Shown in pieces: positions 9,103 through 18,691 of a DNA stretch of 64,000 nucleotides. The DNA is taken from the NCBI RefSeq assembly GCF_040957575.1, contig NZ_CP162602.1, forward strand, positions 496,001-560,000, in the 5' to 3' direction. Source of the DNA: Vibrio sp. HB236076. GTDB taxonomy: Bacteria > Pseudomonadota > Gammaproteobacteria > Enterobacterales > Vibrionaceae. The notes under the pieces are model-generated. The model had not been told where the DNA came from. It saw only the letters and a list, made by a program, of their open reading frames with translations, and ran no database searches. Made by a program: the position numbers and the translations under genes. The first letter of the stretch is position 1. Each line of letters starts with the position of its first letter.

Positions 9103-9636
9103 ATGAGCCCTATTATTACGCTCGTTAAGCGAGTCAACAATGGGGTAGCGATCATCGCCGGCATCGCACTGTTAGTCGGCGTTGGTTTGACTAGCCTGGA
9201 AATTGTACTGAGAGCCCTGGGAATACATTTTAGCGGCTCTGAAGAGTTATCTGGTTACTTAATGGCCGCAATCACCAGTTGGGGGATAAGCTACGCTTTG
9301 GTGCATCGAGCGCATGTCAGAATTGATCTACTGCGTGCCCGCGCTGGACAAAGGGTAAAGTGCCTTTTCGACTTAGCGGCCATGGCCAGCGTGTCGTTTG
9401 TGGCCATTTATGCGGCGCTAAAAGTGACGACCGTGGTTGAAAAAAGCATTCGTTCTCAGTCGCTGTCTAACACCGCTCTCGAAGTGCCTTTGGTGATCCC
9501 ACAGACGATATGGATGTTGGGTTGGTGTTGGTTCGCCCTGTCCTCAACAGTGTTGTTATTGGTAGGCGTTTACTATTTTCTTACTCAACGATTTGAGCAA
9601 GTGGACAAGGTAATTGGAACGGAGTCTGAAGTATGA
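9103..9636 (+). CDS. TRAP transporter small membrane subunit (DctQ)
   Basis: A 177-residue inner-membrane protein with four hydrophobic segments and the DctQ-type motif around EELSGYLMAAITSWG followed by HRAHVRIDLL. It pairs with DctM to form the sodium-coupled translocator that takes ligand from the receptor. It begins 4 bp after the receptor gene, with an AAGGA Shine-Dalgarno inside that gene's end, and its stop overlaps the dctM start (ATGA). Confidence 0.9.
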   Translation: MSPIITLVKRVNNGVAIIAGIALLVGVGLTSLEIVLRALGIHFSGSEELSGYLMAAITSWGISYALVHRAHVRIDLLRARAGQRVKCLFDLAAMASVSFVAIYAALKVTTVVEKSIRSQSLSNTALEVPLVIPQTIWMLGWCWFALSSTVLLLVGVYYFLTQRFEQVDKVIGTESEV

Positions 9637-10913
9637 TCCTATTTACCTCAACCGGGTTACTGGGTTTGTTAGCCCTGACGATACCTGTTGGTATTGTATT
9701 GTTTTTATTGGCATTTGGCATCGACCATTTCTACAGCTTTTTCCCTTTAATGAAAGGGCTGGGACAAGTTCTTTGGTCATCGTCTAATCATGCCACCTTA
9801 ATCGCTATCCCACTTTTTGTACTGATTGGTGAAATCTTATTGCGTTCGGGCGTCGCTGAGCGCACCTACATGGCGCTGAACAAATGGGTGGCTTGGTTAC
9901 CGGGTGGATTAATTCACGCCAACATTGCGACGTCGACCATGTTCTCGGCGACCTCGGGGTCATCCGTTGCGACGGCAGCTACGGTGGCGACGGTCGCCAC
10001 ACCGCAAGCGGCGAAGCTTGGTTACGACCAAAAGCTTTTTGCCGGCTCGATTGCCGCAGGCGGGACCTTGGGTATCTTAATTCCGCCGTCGATTAATTTG
10101 ATTGTTTATGGTTTTTTGACCGAAAGCTCGATCCCTAAGTTGTTCTTAGCCGGTATTGTCCCTGGTTTGGCCATGGCGTTAATGTTCATGCTGGTGACCA
10201 TTGTGCTCTGTTCCATTTGGCCCGCGTTAGGCGGCCCGCGTCAATACAGCCGATGGGGAGAGAAATTCGCTTCACTACCCGATTTAGTGCCGATTATTTT
10301 GCTGCTCATTTGCATTATCGGTTCCATCTATCTTGGCTGGGCAACGCCGACCGAGGCCGCCGCACTGGGGGTGATTTTCTCGCTGGTGTTGGCTTTGAGT
10401 TACCGACAATACAGCCACAATATGCTCATTGAGGCGCTAAAAGGCACCATTCGTATTACCGCGATGATCATGCTGATTGTATTAGGTGCTTATGTGCTTA
10501 ACTTTGCCATGACCGCAGCAGGGATAGGTCGAGTGTTGCAAACCACGATTGAAAGTTTGGGTTTAACGCCTTTGTCTACTTTGTTGATTATTGTCTTGAT
10601 GTACATCGTTCTGGGTTTCTTTATCGAAACCTTATCTTTGATGGTCGCGACGATCCCAATCGTTGTGCCGATCATAGTGCAAATGGGCTACGACAAAATT
10701 TGGTTTGGCATTTTAATGATCGTCTTAGTGGAAATGGCACTCATTACCCCGCCGGTCGGCTTGAACTTATATGTGGTCAACTCAGCTCGTAAAAACGGAA
10801 AAATTACCGATGTTATTCTCGGCAGTTTGCCTTATGTCGCGGTGATGCTGCTGATGGTGGTGTTACTGATCGCCTTCCCATCCATTTCTTTATACCTTCC
10901 TGATAATTTATAG
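9633..10913 (+). CDS. TRAP transporter large membrane subunit (DctM)
   Basis: A 426-residue inner-membrane protein with about 12 hydrophobic helices, the permease proper of the TRAP system. DctM signatures seen include the ATSGSSVATAATVATVATP loop and GGTLGILIPPSINLI, both in the expected sodium/substrate helices. ATGA overlap with dctQ implies translational coupling. Confidence 0.93.
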   Translation: MILFTSTGLLGLLALTIPVGIVLFLLAFGIDHFYSFFPLMKGLGQVLWSSSNHATLIAIPLFVLIGEILLRSGVAERTYMALNKWVAWLPGGLIHANIATSTMFSATSGSSVATAATVATVATPQAAKLGYDQKLFAGSIAAGGTLGILIPPSINLIVYGFLTESSIPKLFLAGIVPGLAMALMFMLVTIVLCSIWPALGGPRQYSRWGEKFASLPDLVPIILLLICIIGSIYLGWATPTEAAALGVIFSLVLALSYRQYSHNMLIEALKGTIRITAMIMLIVLGAYVLNFAMTAAGIGRVLQTTIESLGLTPLSTLLIIVLMYIVLGFFIETLSLMVATIPIVVPIIVQMGYDKIWFGILMIVLVEMALITPPVGLNLYVVNSARKNGKITDVILGSLPYVAVMLLMVVLLIAFPSISLYLPDNL

Positions 10914-10920
10914 GTGTGTT

Positions 10921-11574
10921 ATGCAATTTTTAATCAACGGAATGAACAAAAATCTAGAAATAAAGACCTTGATCGTTGCGGGGTGGACCGCCCGGGATCA
11001 AGCCGCAGTGCAGCATCATATCGATGAGTTGGCCGAGCTTGGCGTAGCACCACCATCTACGGTTCCTTTGTTTTATCAAGTCAGTTCGCAGATGTTAACT
11101 ACCTCTGATTCTATCCAAGTGCTCAGTGCGGGCACCTCAGGAGAAGTGGAGCCGGTGGTGGTTCGCCAAGGCGGTGAGTACTTTTTTGGCATTGCCTCTG
11201 ATCATACCGACCGAGAGCTCGAAGCGTTTTCCGTTGCTCACTCCAAGCAAGTGTGCTCGAAACCCATCAGTGATGAACTTTGGCCTTGGGGTGACATTGT
11301 TGATCACTTAGAGCAAATCCAACTGGCGTCTTGGCTTGATGAAGGCGAGGGATGGGTGTTGTATCAAGAGGGGACATTAGCGGCGATTCGTCCATTGACA
11401 GAGCTCATCGACAAAGCACAATTACCAGACAATAGTGCCATGTTGTGTGGCACGTTTGGCGCGATTGGCGGCGTGAGACGAACGCCGAAATTTAAGATGC
11501 AGGCCTATGACCCGGTATTGGATCGCACCCTGACACTTTGCTACCAAGCCGATGAGCTTTCAGTCGTTTCTTGA
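10921..11574 (+). CDS. DUF2848 family protein
   Basis: A 217-residue soluble protein matching the DUF2848 family by pattern: N-terminal VAGWTARDQAAVQHHIDEL, then PPSTVPLFYQVS and a glutamate-histidine-rich middle (SDHTDRELEAF). Members lie in catabolic operons with TRAP carriers and amidases and may be related to fumarylacetoacetate-hydrolase-like folds. Catalytic role unknown. It sits between dctM and the amidase with 7- and 9-bp gaps, so is co-transcribed. Confidence 0.75.
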   Translation: MQFLINGMNKNLEIKTLIVAGWTARDQAAVQHHIDELAELGVAPPSTVPLFYQVSSQMLTTSDSIQVLSAGTSGEVEPVVVRQGGEYFFGIASDHTDRELEAFSVAHSKQVCSKPISDELWPWGDIVDHLEQIQLASWLDEGEGWVLYQEGTLAAIRPLTELIDKAQLPDNSAMLCGTFGAIGGVRRTPKFKMQAYDPVLDRTLTLCYQADELSVVS

Positions 11575-11583
11575 GGAAGAATT

Positions 11584-12831
11584 ATGGTTTCACACGTCAA
11601 CGCCGAGGACTTATCCGAACGATTGTCTGAAAAGATTGCGCGAGCGGATCCCGCTATTTTTTACCAATTGTTTCACCCAACCGGTGAGACAATAACAGGG
11701 CCATTGAGCAACAAAAAGATATCGATCAAGTCGACCTTTGATGTCAAGGGTTACTGCACCACGATGGGGACCAAATTGCTCCAGAACAACCTGGCTCGTC
11801 AAGATGCCATCAGTGTTGAGCGCTTGAGAAACGCAGGCGCTCACCTTGTTGGCCATACCAATATGACGGAACTGGCTTATTCTGGTTTGGGGCTCAATCC
11901 ACATTATGGTACAGCGAAAAACCCACTTGATGAAACACGCATACCGGGCGGTTCGACCAGTGGCGGTGCGGTGTCGGTGGCGGCGGGTATTGTCGATATC
12001 GCCTTAGGGACCGATACGGGAGGATCGTTGCGTATCCCTGCGGCTTTTTGTGGCTTAGTTGGATTTAAACCTTCGCAATCGTCAGTACCACGACAAGGGT
12101 GTTTGCCTTTATCTGACTCTTTAGACAGTGTTGGGCCTATCGCTCGCAGTGTGAAAGATTGTCGTCTGGCCTGGCAAGTCATGTCAGAGCTGGTCTTGAG
12201 CGATCATGCCCTCGACGGCATACCGACCTTTGTCGTACCCACCAATTTTGGTTTTGATGGTATGGATGCTGATGTTGCTCACCGTTTTGATGAGGCGGTA
12301 CAACGCCTGATTGAGGCGGGGTATGCGGTTGAAAAGCGAGAGGTAAGCTGGTTCGAAGATTATAAAGCCTTACCCATATGGCATTTTTCAGCCGTTGAAG
12401 GCAGTCGCTATTACGCCGAGCGCTTTGCGCTCGACAGCGATGATCTCGACCCAAGGGTGAAATCGCGGCTGGCTAAAGCTGAGCAAGTGAGTGACGCTGA
12501 GTTCCAACAGTCCTTGCAGTTACGAGCGCAATTAATTGCACAGTTTACCCATCAGTTTAAAGATAAAGTCTTGTTGATGCCGACGGTGGCAATTAACGCG
12601 CCTAAGTTTGCCGATTTGGAATCTGAGCAAGGGTATAACGAGCTCAATTTGATGTGTTTGCGAAACACCAGTGTCGCCAATGTCGCCGATGCCTGTAGTG
12701 TGTCATTACCTATGGTCGCAAACAGCCTCTCTTCAGGTTTGATGCTCACTATGGCCAACGGTTGTGATCAGCATTTACTGAATGTCGCAGAGCAAGTGGA
12801 AGCGCTAATATCCGCGCCATTTGAAATCTGA
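11584..12831 (+). CDS. Amidase signature family hydrolase
   Basis: A 415-residue cytoplasmic amidase-signature enzyme that cleaves carboxamide C-N bonds. The Lys-cisSer-Ser triad is represented by the lysine in ISIKSTFDVKG, the serine cluster in GGSTSGGAVSVAAG and the nucleophile region in GTDTGGSLRIPA. Somewhat shorter than the usual 450-500 residues. TGAGGAAG precedes the ATG. Last gene of the TRAP operon, followed by a strong bidirectional terminator, so it likely releases ammonia from the imported compound. Confidence 0.88.
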   Translation: MVSHVNAEDLSERLSEKIARADPAIFYQLFHPTGETITGPLSNKKISIKSTFDVKGYCTTMGTKLLQNNLARQDAISVERLRNAGAHLVGHTNMTELAYSGLGLNPHYGTAKNPLDETRIPGGSTSGGAVSVAAGIVDIALGTDTGGSLRIPAAFCGLVGFKPSQSSVPRQGCLPLSDSLDSVGPIARSVKDCRLAWQVMSELVLSDHALDGIPTFVVPTNFGFDGMDADVAHRFDEAVQRLIEAGYAVEKREVSWFEDYKALPIWHFSAVEGSRYYAERFALDSDDLDPRVKSRLAKAEQVSDAEFQQSLQLRAQLIAQFTHQFKDKVLLMPTVAINAPKFADLESEQGYNELNLMCLRNTSVANVADACSVSLPMVANSLSSGLMLTMANGCDQHLLNVAEQVEALISAPFEI

Positions 12832-12865
12832 TCAGCAGCGCGAAGGTTTAAGTGACGCTGTCACA

Positions 12866-12906
12866 AAAACGCGTTAGGCAAAGCACTGCCTAACGCGTTT
12901 TTTTTC
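12866..12906. terminator. Bidirectional intrinsic terminator
   Basis: A stem ACGCGTTAGGCA / TGCCTAACGCGT with loop AAGCAC is flanked by A5 on the left and T8 on the right. It serves the amidase operon and the convergent MFS gene. Confidence 0.93.
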
Positions 12907-12964
12907 ATTATGGGCTGGTATTTAAACCTTTCTCAAGTAACCCTCATTTGGCTTCGGGAACAGA

Positions 12965-14146
12965 CTAGTTTGAGACGGTACGCATAGGGGGCTTTTTATC
13001 GAGTACGCCGCTAAATCGCGTGAGTAGTAAGGCGATAAAGACACCGATAGCACCAATCCAAGGCGTATTCATTAGGCCCAGTGACTCCACTACAGAGCCG
13101 CCGACAATCGAGCCGATAGCAATACCAACATTGAAAGCGGCGATATTGAGGCCAGACGCCACATCCACGGCATCGGGAGCATACTTTTCTGCCAGTTGTA
13201 CCACGTAAACTTGCAGCCCTGGTACGTTACCAAAGGCAAACGCGCCCCAAATTAAAATGGTTAATACTGCAAGTACGGGGTTATAAGCCGTAACGTTAAA
13301 TAGCAATAATACCCCAGCCAAGCCAATGAAAATGGTGGTTAAGGCTTTGACTGGTCCCCACTTATCGGCCAATTTACCGCCCCAAATGTTGCCGACAGCG
13401 ACGGAAACACCATAAACCAACATGATGATACTGATGGCATTACCACTAAAGCCGGTAATCTCTTGCAAGATAGGCGCTAGGTAAGTAAACGCGGTAAACG
13501 TGCCGCCATAGCCAAAGGCGGTGATCAAATACAAGAGTAATAATCTTGGCTCGGCCAGTACTTTTAACTGCGATGACAAACGGGTCGGCTTAGGCTGGGC
13601 GAGGCGACGAGGGATCAAAATAGCGCTGCCTATTAAGGCGATCAGCCCCAAAATGGCGACGATAAAAAAGGTGGTTTGCCAACCAAAGTGCTGTCCGATC
13701 CAAGTCCCTAAAGGCACCCCAGTGACCAAAGCAACGGTTAAACCGGTAAACATAATGGCAATGGCACTGGCGGCTTTGTCTTTGGCAACCAGGCTGGTCG
13801 CAATCGTTGATCCAATAGAAAAAAAAACGCCGTGAGCCAGGCCGGTTAAAATACGTGCCGTAATCAGGGTTTGGTAATTCGGTGATTGCCAAGCGACAAT
13901 ATTACCGATAACAAACAAACTCATGACCGCTAATAACACCGGTTTACGGCGAAAGCGACTGGTTAAGGCGGTGAGCACAGGAGCGCCGACTGCCACGCCT
14001 AATGCGTACAAGCTGACTAATAACCCTGCCGAGGGCAAGGAGACGTTAAGGTCATTGGCCATGGTTGGGATCAGCCCAACGATGACGAATTCCGTGGTAC
14101 CAATAGCAAAGGCGCTTAGCGTCAATGCCAATAATGCAAGTGGCAT
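12965..14146 (-). CDS. MFS efflux transporter (AraJ/YdhP type)
   Basis: A 393-residue, 12-helix MFS exporter. The N-terminal FAIGTTEFVIVGLIPTMA and the loop motif SRFRRKP are typical of the AraJ/YdhP/Bcr-like drug or sugar efflux branch. Start 14146 (MPLALLAL) is chosen over an upstream in-frame ATG at 14209 because AAGAGAG lies before it and the first helix then begins at once. Divergent from a LysR gene across a 139-bp gap containing a palindrome, a standard regulator-exporter pair. Substrate unknown. Confidence 0.85.
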   Translation of the reverse strand: MPLALLALTLSAFAIGTTEFVIVGLIPTMANDLNVSLPSAGLLVSLYALGVAVGAPVLTALTSRFRRKPVLLAVMSLFVIGNIVAWQSPNYQTLITARILTGLAHGVFFSIGSTIATSLVAKDKAASAIAIMFTGLTVALVTGVPLGTWIGQHFGWQTTFFIVAILGLIALIGSAILIPRRLAQPKPTRLSSQLKVLAEPRLLLLYLITAFGYGGTFTAFTYLAPILQEITGFSGNAISIIMLVYGVSVAVGNIWGGKLADKWGPVKALTTIFIGLAGVLLLFNVTAYNPVLAVLTILIWGAFAFGNVPGLQVYVVQLAEKYAPDAVDVASGLNIAAFNVGIAIGSIVGGSVVESLGLMNTPWIGAIGVFIALLLTRFSGVLDKKPPMRTVSN

Positions 14147-14215
14147 AATGTTCTCTCTTAAAGTGTTAGGAAGGAATGGGGGCATTATGCGCGGCTTTAT
14201 TGTTGTCAAAAATAG

Positions 14216-14227
14216 TTGTTATAACAA
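14216..14227. promoter_or_regulatory. Palindrome in divergent MFS/LysR promoter region
   Basis: TTGTTATAACAA is a perfect 12-bp palindrome midway between the divergent MFS and LysR starts, the expected operator position for the LysR protein. Confidence 0.45.
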
Positions 14228-14285
14228 AACACTTTTGTAATTATTATAGCTAATAAAATATTGAGTATGACAGACTGGAGGCGCG

Positions 14286-15173
14286 GTGTTATCACGTTCT
14301 GATGAGTTATTGATGTTGTTGGCCGTGGTGGATTGCGGCGGTTTTTCAGCGGCAGCCGATAAACTGAATGTGCAAGTGGCGAAAGTGTCACGCGCGGTTA
14401 ATCACATTGAATCGAAACTTGGGGTCAGCTTACTCAACCGCACCACGCGGCGAGTAGAAATGACGGATGAGGGGCGCGAATTTATCGAGAGGGTACGCTC
14501 AGGGCTCGATGTTTTGACGTTGGCTGAAGAAGAGTTATTGACGAAAAAAACACTGCCTAAAGGTCGGTTGCGCGTCGATGCCGCGAGCCCATTTATTCTG
14601 CACCAAATCGTCCCGTTAGTGGCCGAGTTTAAAGCCTTGTACCCAGGGATTGATCTGGAATTAACTTCAAATGAAGGGTTTGTTGATCTGTTAGCACACC
14701 GCACCGACATTGCCATTCGCATCGGTAAGCTAACAGACTCGACACTGCACGCTCGGCGTTTGGGGTACAGCCCACTGTATATTGTTGCCTCGCCCGATTA
14801 TTTAAACAAGGCGGGGGTTCCCAGTGAGGTCGAGCAGCTCAGTCAACATCATTTGATTGCGTTATCGGGGGCCAAAGTCCTCAACCAATGGCCGTTGAAG
14901 GGCTTTGTAATGCATGAGCCGCCCCACTTGATTTCGAGCAATGGCGAAACCGTGCGCCAGTTGGTGTTAGCGGGCAATGGCATTGCTTGTCTGTCGGGGT
15001 TTATGGTCAAGCAAGACATTGCCGCCGGCCGACTGGTGAGCTTGTTTCACGAACAAAGAGTGATGGGCTCACATCGTGAGCAAGTCAACGCGGTGTACTA
15101 TAAATCCACCACACTGTCTAGGCGGGTATCGGCCTTTTTGGACTTTATCGACTCACGCTTGAGTTTAGATTAA
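14286..15173 (+). CDS. LysR-family regulator (CrgA/AaeR-like group)
   Basis: A 295-residue LysR regulator with N-terminal HTH (FSAAADKLNVQVAKVSRAVNHIESKLG) and the LLNRTTRRVEMTDEG wing typical of the large group of regulators of efflux and redox genes. GTG start with a well-placed GGAGG. Divergent from the MFS exporter it probably controls. Effector unknown. Confidence 0.87.
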   Translation: MLSRSDELLMLLAVVDCGGFSAAADKLNVQVAKVSRAVNHIESKLGVSLLNRTTRRVEMTDEGREFIERVRSGLDVLTLAEEELLTKKTLPKGRLRVDAASPFILHQIVPLVAEFKALYPGIDLELTSNEGFVDLLAHRTDIAIRIGKLTDSTLHARRLGYSPLYIVASPDYLNKAGVPSEVEQLSQHHLIALSGAKVLNQWPLKGFVMHEPPHLISSNGETVRQLVLAGNGIACLSGFMVKQDIAAGRLVSLFHEQRVMGSHREQVNAVYYKSTTLSRRVSAFLDFIDSRLSLD

Positions 15174-15209
15174 AAACCGGCCAAAGCGCTTGTCTGCTTT
15201 GGCCGGTTT
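15174..15209. terminator. Bidirectional intrinsic terminator
   Basis: A 14-bp stem AAACCGGCCAAAGC / GCTTTGGCCGGTTT with an 8-nt loop between convergent lysR and phoU. Confidence 0.85.
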
Positions 15210-15232
15210 GTTATTAGAACAAACAGAGAGTC

Positions 15233-15886
15233 TTAAGTGAGGTGACCGCGAATCATAAACTGCACATCGCGAGAGATGTCTTTGACATGATCGCCAGCGC
15301 GTTCAAAATTCTTGGCAATAAACAGCAATTCTACCCATTGTTTGCTGCTCCCTTGCCCCTGTTGAATGGTATCGATTAAGCTGATGTAAATGTCTTGATA
15401 ATAGACATCTAACGTATCATCGCCTTCAAACACTACCCCAGCTTGAGCCAAATTTTTGCTGTTATACGACTGCATGACATGATCAAACATGGTCAGCAAG
15501 TGTCGTTGCATACGCTCAAGTTTTTCACGCCACTGCGCCGGTAAGCCATTTGGAAAGTGCTCCGATTTGAGCGCGGTCGATTTGGCGTAATCACCAATGC
15601 GTTCAAGGTGAGGGGCAATGCGCATCGAACACAAGATAAAGCGCAGATCATCGGCAACCGCTTGTTGTCTGGCCAACACATTGGTGCTGTGGCCTTCGAT
15701 TTTTTTGAGCGATTGATTGGTCAGTGTATCTTTAGCCACAACCGCCTCTGCAATAGAGGCGTCGTGGTTTAACAAGGCCTGCAGCGCTTGTTGACACTGA
15801 AACTGCACATTCTCTGCCATGGCATTGAGCTCGGTTCGAATACCATTGAGATCTCGGTCAAAATTACTCAGTGTATGAGAGACCAT
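15233..15886 (-). CDS. phoU: Phosphate signalling protein PhoU
   Basis: A 217-residue all-helical cytoplasmic protein with two PhoU three-helix repeats (about 20-105 and 125-210); the metal-binding pattern ERIGDYAKS in the first repeat and ERAGDHVKDI in the second is clear. PhoU links Pst transporter activity to the PhoR kinase and restrains phosphate uptake. Last gene of pstSCAB-phoU, 8 bp after pstB. Confidence 0.95.
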   Translation of the reverse strand: MVSHTLSNFDRDLNGIRTELNAMAENVQFQCQQALQALLNHDASIAEAVVAKDTLTNQSLKKIEGHSTNVLARQQAVADDLRFILCSMRIAPHLERIGDYAKSTALKSEHFPNGLPAQWREKLERMQRHLLTMFDHVMQSYNSKNLAQAGVVFEGDDTLDVYYQDIYISLIDTIQQGQGSSKQWVELLFIAKNFERAGDHVKDISRDVQFMIRGHLT

Positions 15887-15894
15887 CGCTAAGA

Positions 15895-16764
15895 TTACCC
15901 AAATCGACCGGTAATATAATCACGGGTTTTTTCTTTACTTGGTGTCGTAAAGAGTTGATCGGTTGGGGCAAATTCAATCATCTCACCCATGTGCATATAC
16001 GCGGTGTAATGTGAAATACGGGCAGCTTGTTGCATGTTGTGAGTCACCATGAGTACGGTCGTCTCTTTGTGTAACTCGCTGAGCAACTCTTCAATTTTGG
16101 CGGTAGCGATAGGGTCTAGCGCCGATGTCGGTTCGTCGAGCAACAACAAATCTGGCATGGGCGCCAACGCGCGAGCAATACACAAGCGCTGCTGCTGTCC
16201 TCCCGATAGGCCAAAAGCAGAGCTATTTAGGCGGTCTTTGACTTCATCCCACAACGCTGCGCCGCGCAGTGAGGTTTCGACTCGCTCATCGATATCGGCT
16301 TTATTTTTAATCCCGCGAATGCGCAAACCCGCCGCGACATTTTCATAAATACTTTTCGGGAATGGGTTGGGTTTTTGGAACACCATGCCTACGGTTAAAC
16401 GCACCAAGCCGGGGTCCATATTGATTAAATTATTCGCCCCAGGGTGAAGTAGAATTTCACCTTGGTATTTATTGCCTGGGTATAAGTCGTGCATGCGGTT
16501 AAAGCTGCGCAATAAGGTACTCTTACCGCAACCAGATGGGCCGATCAAAGCGGTGATTTTTTTGTCGGCAATCGGCAAGTTCACACCGTGAAGGGCTTGG
16601 ACTTTACCACCGTACCAGAAGTTGAGATCTTTCACCTCAGCGCGCAAATTGTCTTGTTGGATTTGCGCTGCACTTGCCATTGCAGGCTGTGGTGTTTTGA
16701 CTGACGCGGTCGGTGTCGTTTGGCTCATGGTGTTTGCACTAGTTGTAGTCATCATTTGGTTCAC
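15895..16764 (-). CDS. pstB: Phosphate ABC transporter ATPase PstB
   Basis: A 289-residue ATPase: Walker [10 protein letters not shown], signature [15 protein letters not shown], Walker [13 protein letters not shown] and switch histidine in MVTHNM. An N-terminal tail of about 45 residues precedes the family core. Energises high-affinity phosphate import through PstCA; also admits arsenate. Two-bp gap from pstA. Confidence 0.96.
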   Translation of the reverse strand: MNQMMTTTSANTMSQTTPTASVKTPQPAMASAAQIQQDNLRAEVKDLNFWYGGKVQALHGVNLPIADKKITALIGPSGCGKSTLLRSFNRMHDLYPGNKYQGEILLHPGANNLINMDPGLVRLTVGMVFQKPNPFPKSIYENVAAGLRIRGIKNKADIDERVETSLRGAALWDEVKDRLNSSAFGLSGGQQQRLCIARALAPMPDLLLLDEPTSALDPIATAKIEELLSELHKETTVLMVTHNMQQAARISHYTAYMHMGEMIEFAPTDQLFTTPSKEKTRDYITGRFG

Positions 16765-16766
16765 TC

Positions 16767-17687
16767 TTATTTTAGATTACGGCGTAGACGGTAGCGGATG
16801 TAAATAGCGATACCATTCATCATAATGGTCATGGCCATTAGTACGACGCCGGTCGCTGCAGCATTAACGTGAAATTCAGCTTGTGGGCGTGATACCCAGT
16901 TAAACAATTGAATTGGCATCAAGGTAAAAGGGCTTGATAGCCATTCGAAGTTAATAAAAGGAAATTCCCCTTGGAACGGAGAGGTCGGTAAGAAGGCAAT
17001 AAAGGTTAACGCGCCAATGGTGATGACCGGAGCCGCTTCGCCAATTGCACGGGCCAGTCCGACGATGGTGCCGGTTAAAATGCCAGGGCGAGCCGCAGGC
17101 AAAATGTACATACGTACCGTTTGCCATTGATCCGCGCCAAGGCCATAAGCCGCTTCACGCAATTCTTGAGGAATACTGCGAATCGCCTCACGGGTGGCAA
17201 CGATAATGACAGGCAAAATCAAAAGCGCGAGAACCAAACCTGCGGTAATAATGCTTTCGCCAAGACCAAATCCATAAATAAACAGGCCCAAAGCCAATAA
17301 GCCATAAATAATCGACGGGACACCGGCCAAGTTGCTGACATTGATTTCAATGATGTTGGTTAACCAGTTTTTGGGCGCGTATTCTTCCAAATACAGACCG
17401 GCAGCGACACCAAAAGGAATGGCGATACACGCGGTGACTAACATCACCAAGCTGGTGCCAACCCAAGCCGATAAAATTCCGGCCTTTTCCGCGTGACGCG
17501 AAGGGAAGTTGGTGTACAGATTGGCATCAAATAAGCGCGGAAAACCTTCGTATAACAGCTGGCCAAATACACTCACCAGCAAGGATAAGGCGATCAGCAA
17601 AATGGTAATGCCGACGGTGGCGACAATTCTATCCGCGCGTTTGTTTTTATCGACAATGCGCTCTAACGGTAAACTTTGGCTTAACAT
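16767..17687 (-). CDS. pstA: Phosphate ABC transporter permease PstA
   Basis: A 306-residue inner-membrane permease with six hydrophobic segments and the ABC EAA loop ([15 protein letters not shown]...[11 protein letters not shown]). Partners PstC and PstB. Starts two bp after pstC. Confidence 0.95.
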   Translation of the reverse strand: MLSQSLPLERIVDKNKRADRIVATVGITILLIALSLLVSVFGQLLYEGFPRLFDANLYTNFPSRHAEKAGILSAWVGTSLVMLVTACIAIPFGVAAGLYLEEYAPKNWLTNIIEINVSNLAGVPSIIYGLLALGLFIYGFGLGESIITAGLVLALLILPVIIVATREAIRSIPQELREAAYGLGADQWQTVRMYILPAARPGILTGTIVGLARAIGEAAPVITIGALTFIAFLPTSPFQGEFPFINFEWLSSPFTLMPIQLFNWVSRPQAEFHVNAAATGVVLMAMTIMMNGIAIYIRYRLRRNLK

Positions 17688-17689
17688 GA

Positions 17690-18622
17690 TTAGTAAACCT
17701 CTCTGAAACGAGTGCGAAGGAAGAAGCCGATCACGTTAAAAATCAGCGTAATAATAAATAAGATTAAGCCGGCAGCAAAAACCGATTGATAAGCAATGGT
17801 GCCATGGGGAAGATCGCCCATTGCCATTTGCACGATAAAGGAAGTAATGGTTGCCGCGCCTTCTGTTGGGTCAAAACCAAAGTTGGGGTTTTGCCCTGCG
17901 GCGATAGCGACGACCATGGTTTCACCGACTGCGCGCGACATCCCCAAAATACAGGCCGCCGTAATACCCGATAACGCTGCGGGAATGACAATGTGCATGG
18001 CAACTTTAAAGCGCGAGTAGCCCAGCGCATAGCCCGCTTCGCGCAAGTGCATCGGCACAGAGCGCATCGCATCTTCACTTACAGACGCGGTGTAGGGCAA
18101 AATCATAATTCCCATCACTAGGCCAGGTGCCAGTAGGTTGAAACCCGAAAGGCCAGGAATAAAGGTTTGCAGTAAGGGGGTTAAAAATAACAATGCAAAG
18201 AAACCATACACAACCGTCGGTACCCCTTCGAGTAGCTCAAGGAAAGGTTTTACCGTTTCACGGACGCGATTAGAGGCAAACTCACTGAGGTAAATGGCCA
18301 AGCCAATCCCGGCTGGAATGGCAACGGCCAGTGCGATGCCGGCAACGGTGATCGTGGCTGAGACGAGAGTCATCACACCAAAGTGGGCATTTTCAAACAT
18401 CGGAGTCCATTGGGTGTCGGTTAAAAAGTCACTGATGGCAACGTGTTTGAAAAAGGGCAGTGACTCAGAAACTAACACATAAACGATGCCTAATGTGACA
18501 AACACGGAAGCAAACGCCGCCAGCATTAATAACGTGCGGCTCAGATTGTTCCAAAACGCGCGGCGTTTTAAAAAGGCCTCACTGGCTCTCATATTGACGG
18601 GGGAGGATTGTATTTGATTCAT
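17690..18622 (-). CDS. pstC: Phosphate ABC transporter permease PstC
   Basis: A 310-residue inner-membrane permease, six hydrophobic segments, EAA loop REAGYALGYSRFKVA and GMSRAVGETM. First gene after the hairpin that separates it from pstS. GAAGAAATT precedes the ATG. Confidence 0.95.
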   Translation of the reverse strand: MNQIQSSPVNMRASEAFLKRRAFWNNLSRTLLMLAAFASVFVTLGIVYVLVSESLPFFKHVAISDFLTDTQWTPMFENAHFGVMTLVSATITVAGIALAVAIPAGIGLAIYLSEFASNRVRETVKPFLELLEGVPTVVYGFFALLFLTPLLQTFIPGLSGFNLLAPGLVMGIMILPYTASVSEDAMRSVPMHLREAGYALGYSRFKVAMHIVIPAALSGITAACILGMSRAVGETMVVAIAAGQNPNFGFDPTEGAATITSFIVQMAMGDLPHGTIAYQSVFAAGLILFIITLIFNVIGFFLRTRFREVY

Positions 18623-18633
18623 AATTTCTTCTC

Positions 18634-18667
18634 GAAAAAAACAGCAAAAGAGGGCGTTGGCCCTCTT
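18634..18667 (-). terminator. Intrinsic terminator/attenuator between pstS and pstC
   Basis: On the minus strand AAGAGGGC-CAAC-GCCCTCTT is followed by TTGCTGTTTTTTT. It lies 12 bp upstream of pstC, so it would end most transcripts after pstS and let fewer continue into pstCAB-phoU, matching the higher need for the binding protein. Confidence 0.8.
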
Positions 18668-18691
18668 CGTTCAATGACGCGAAAAGGGCAA

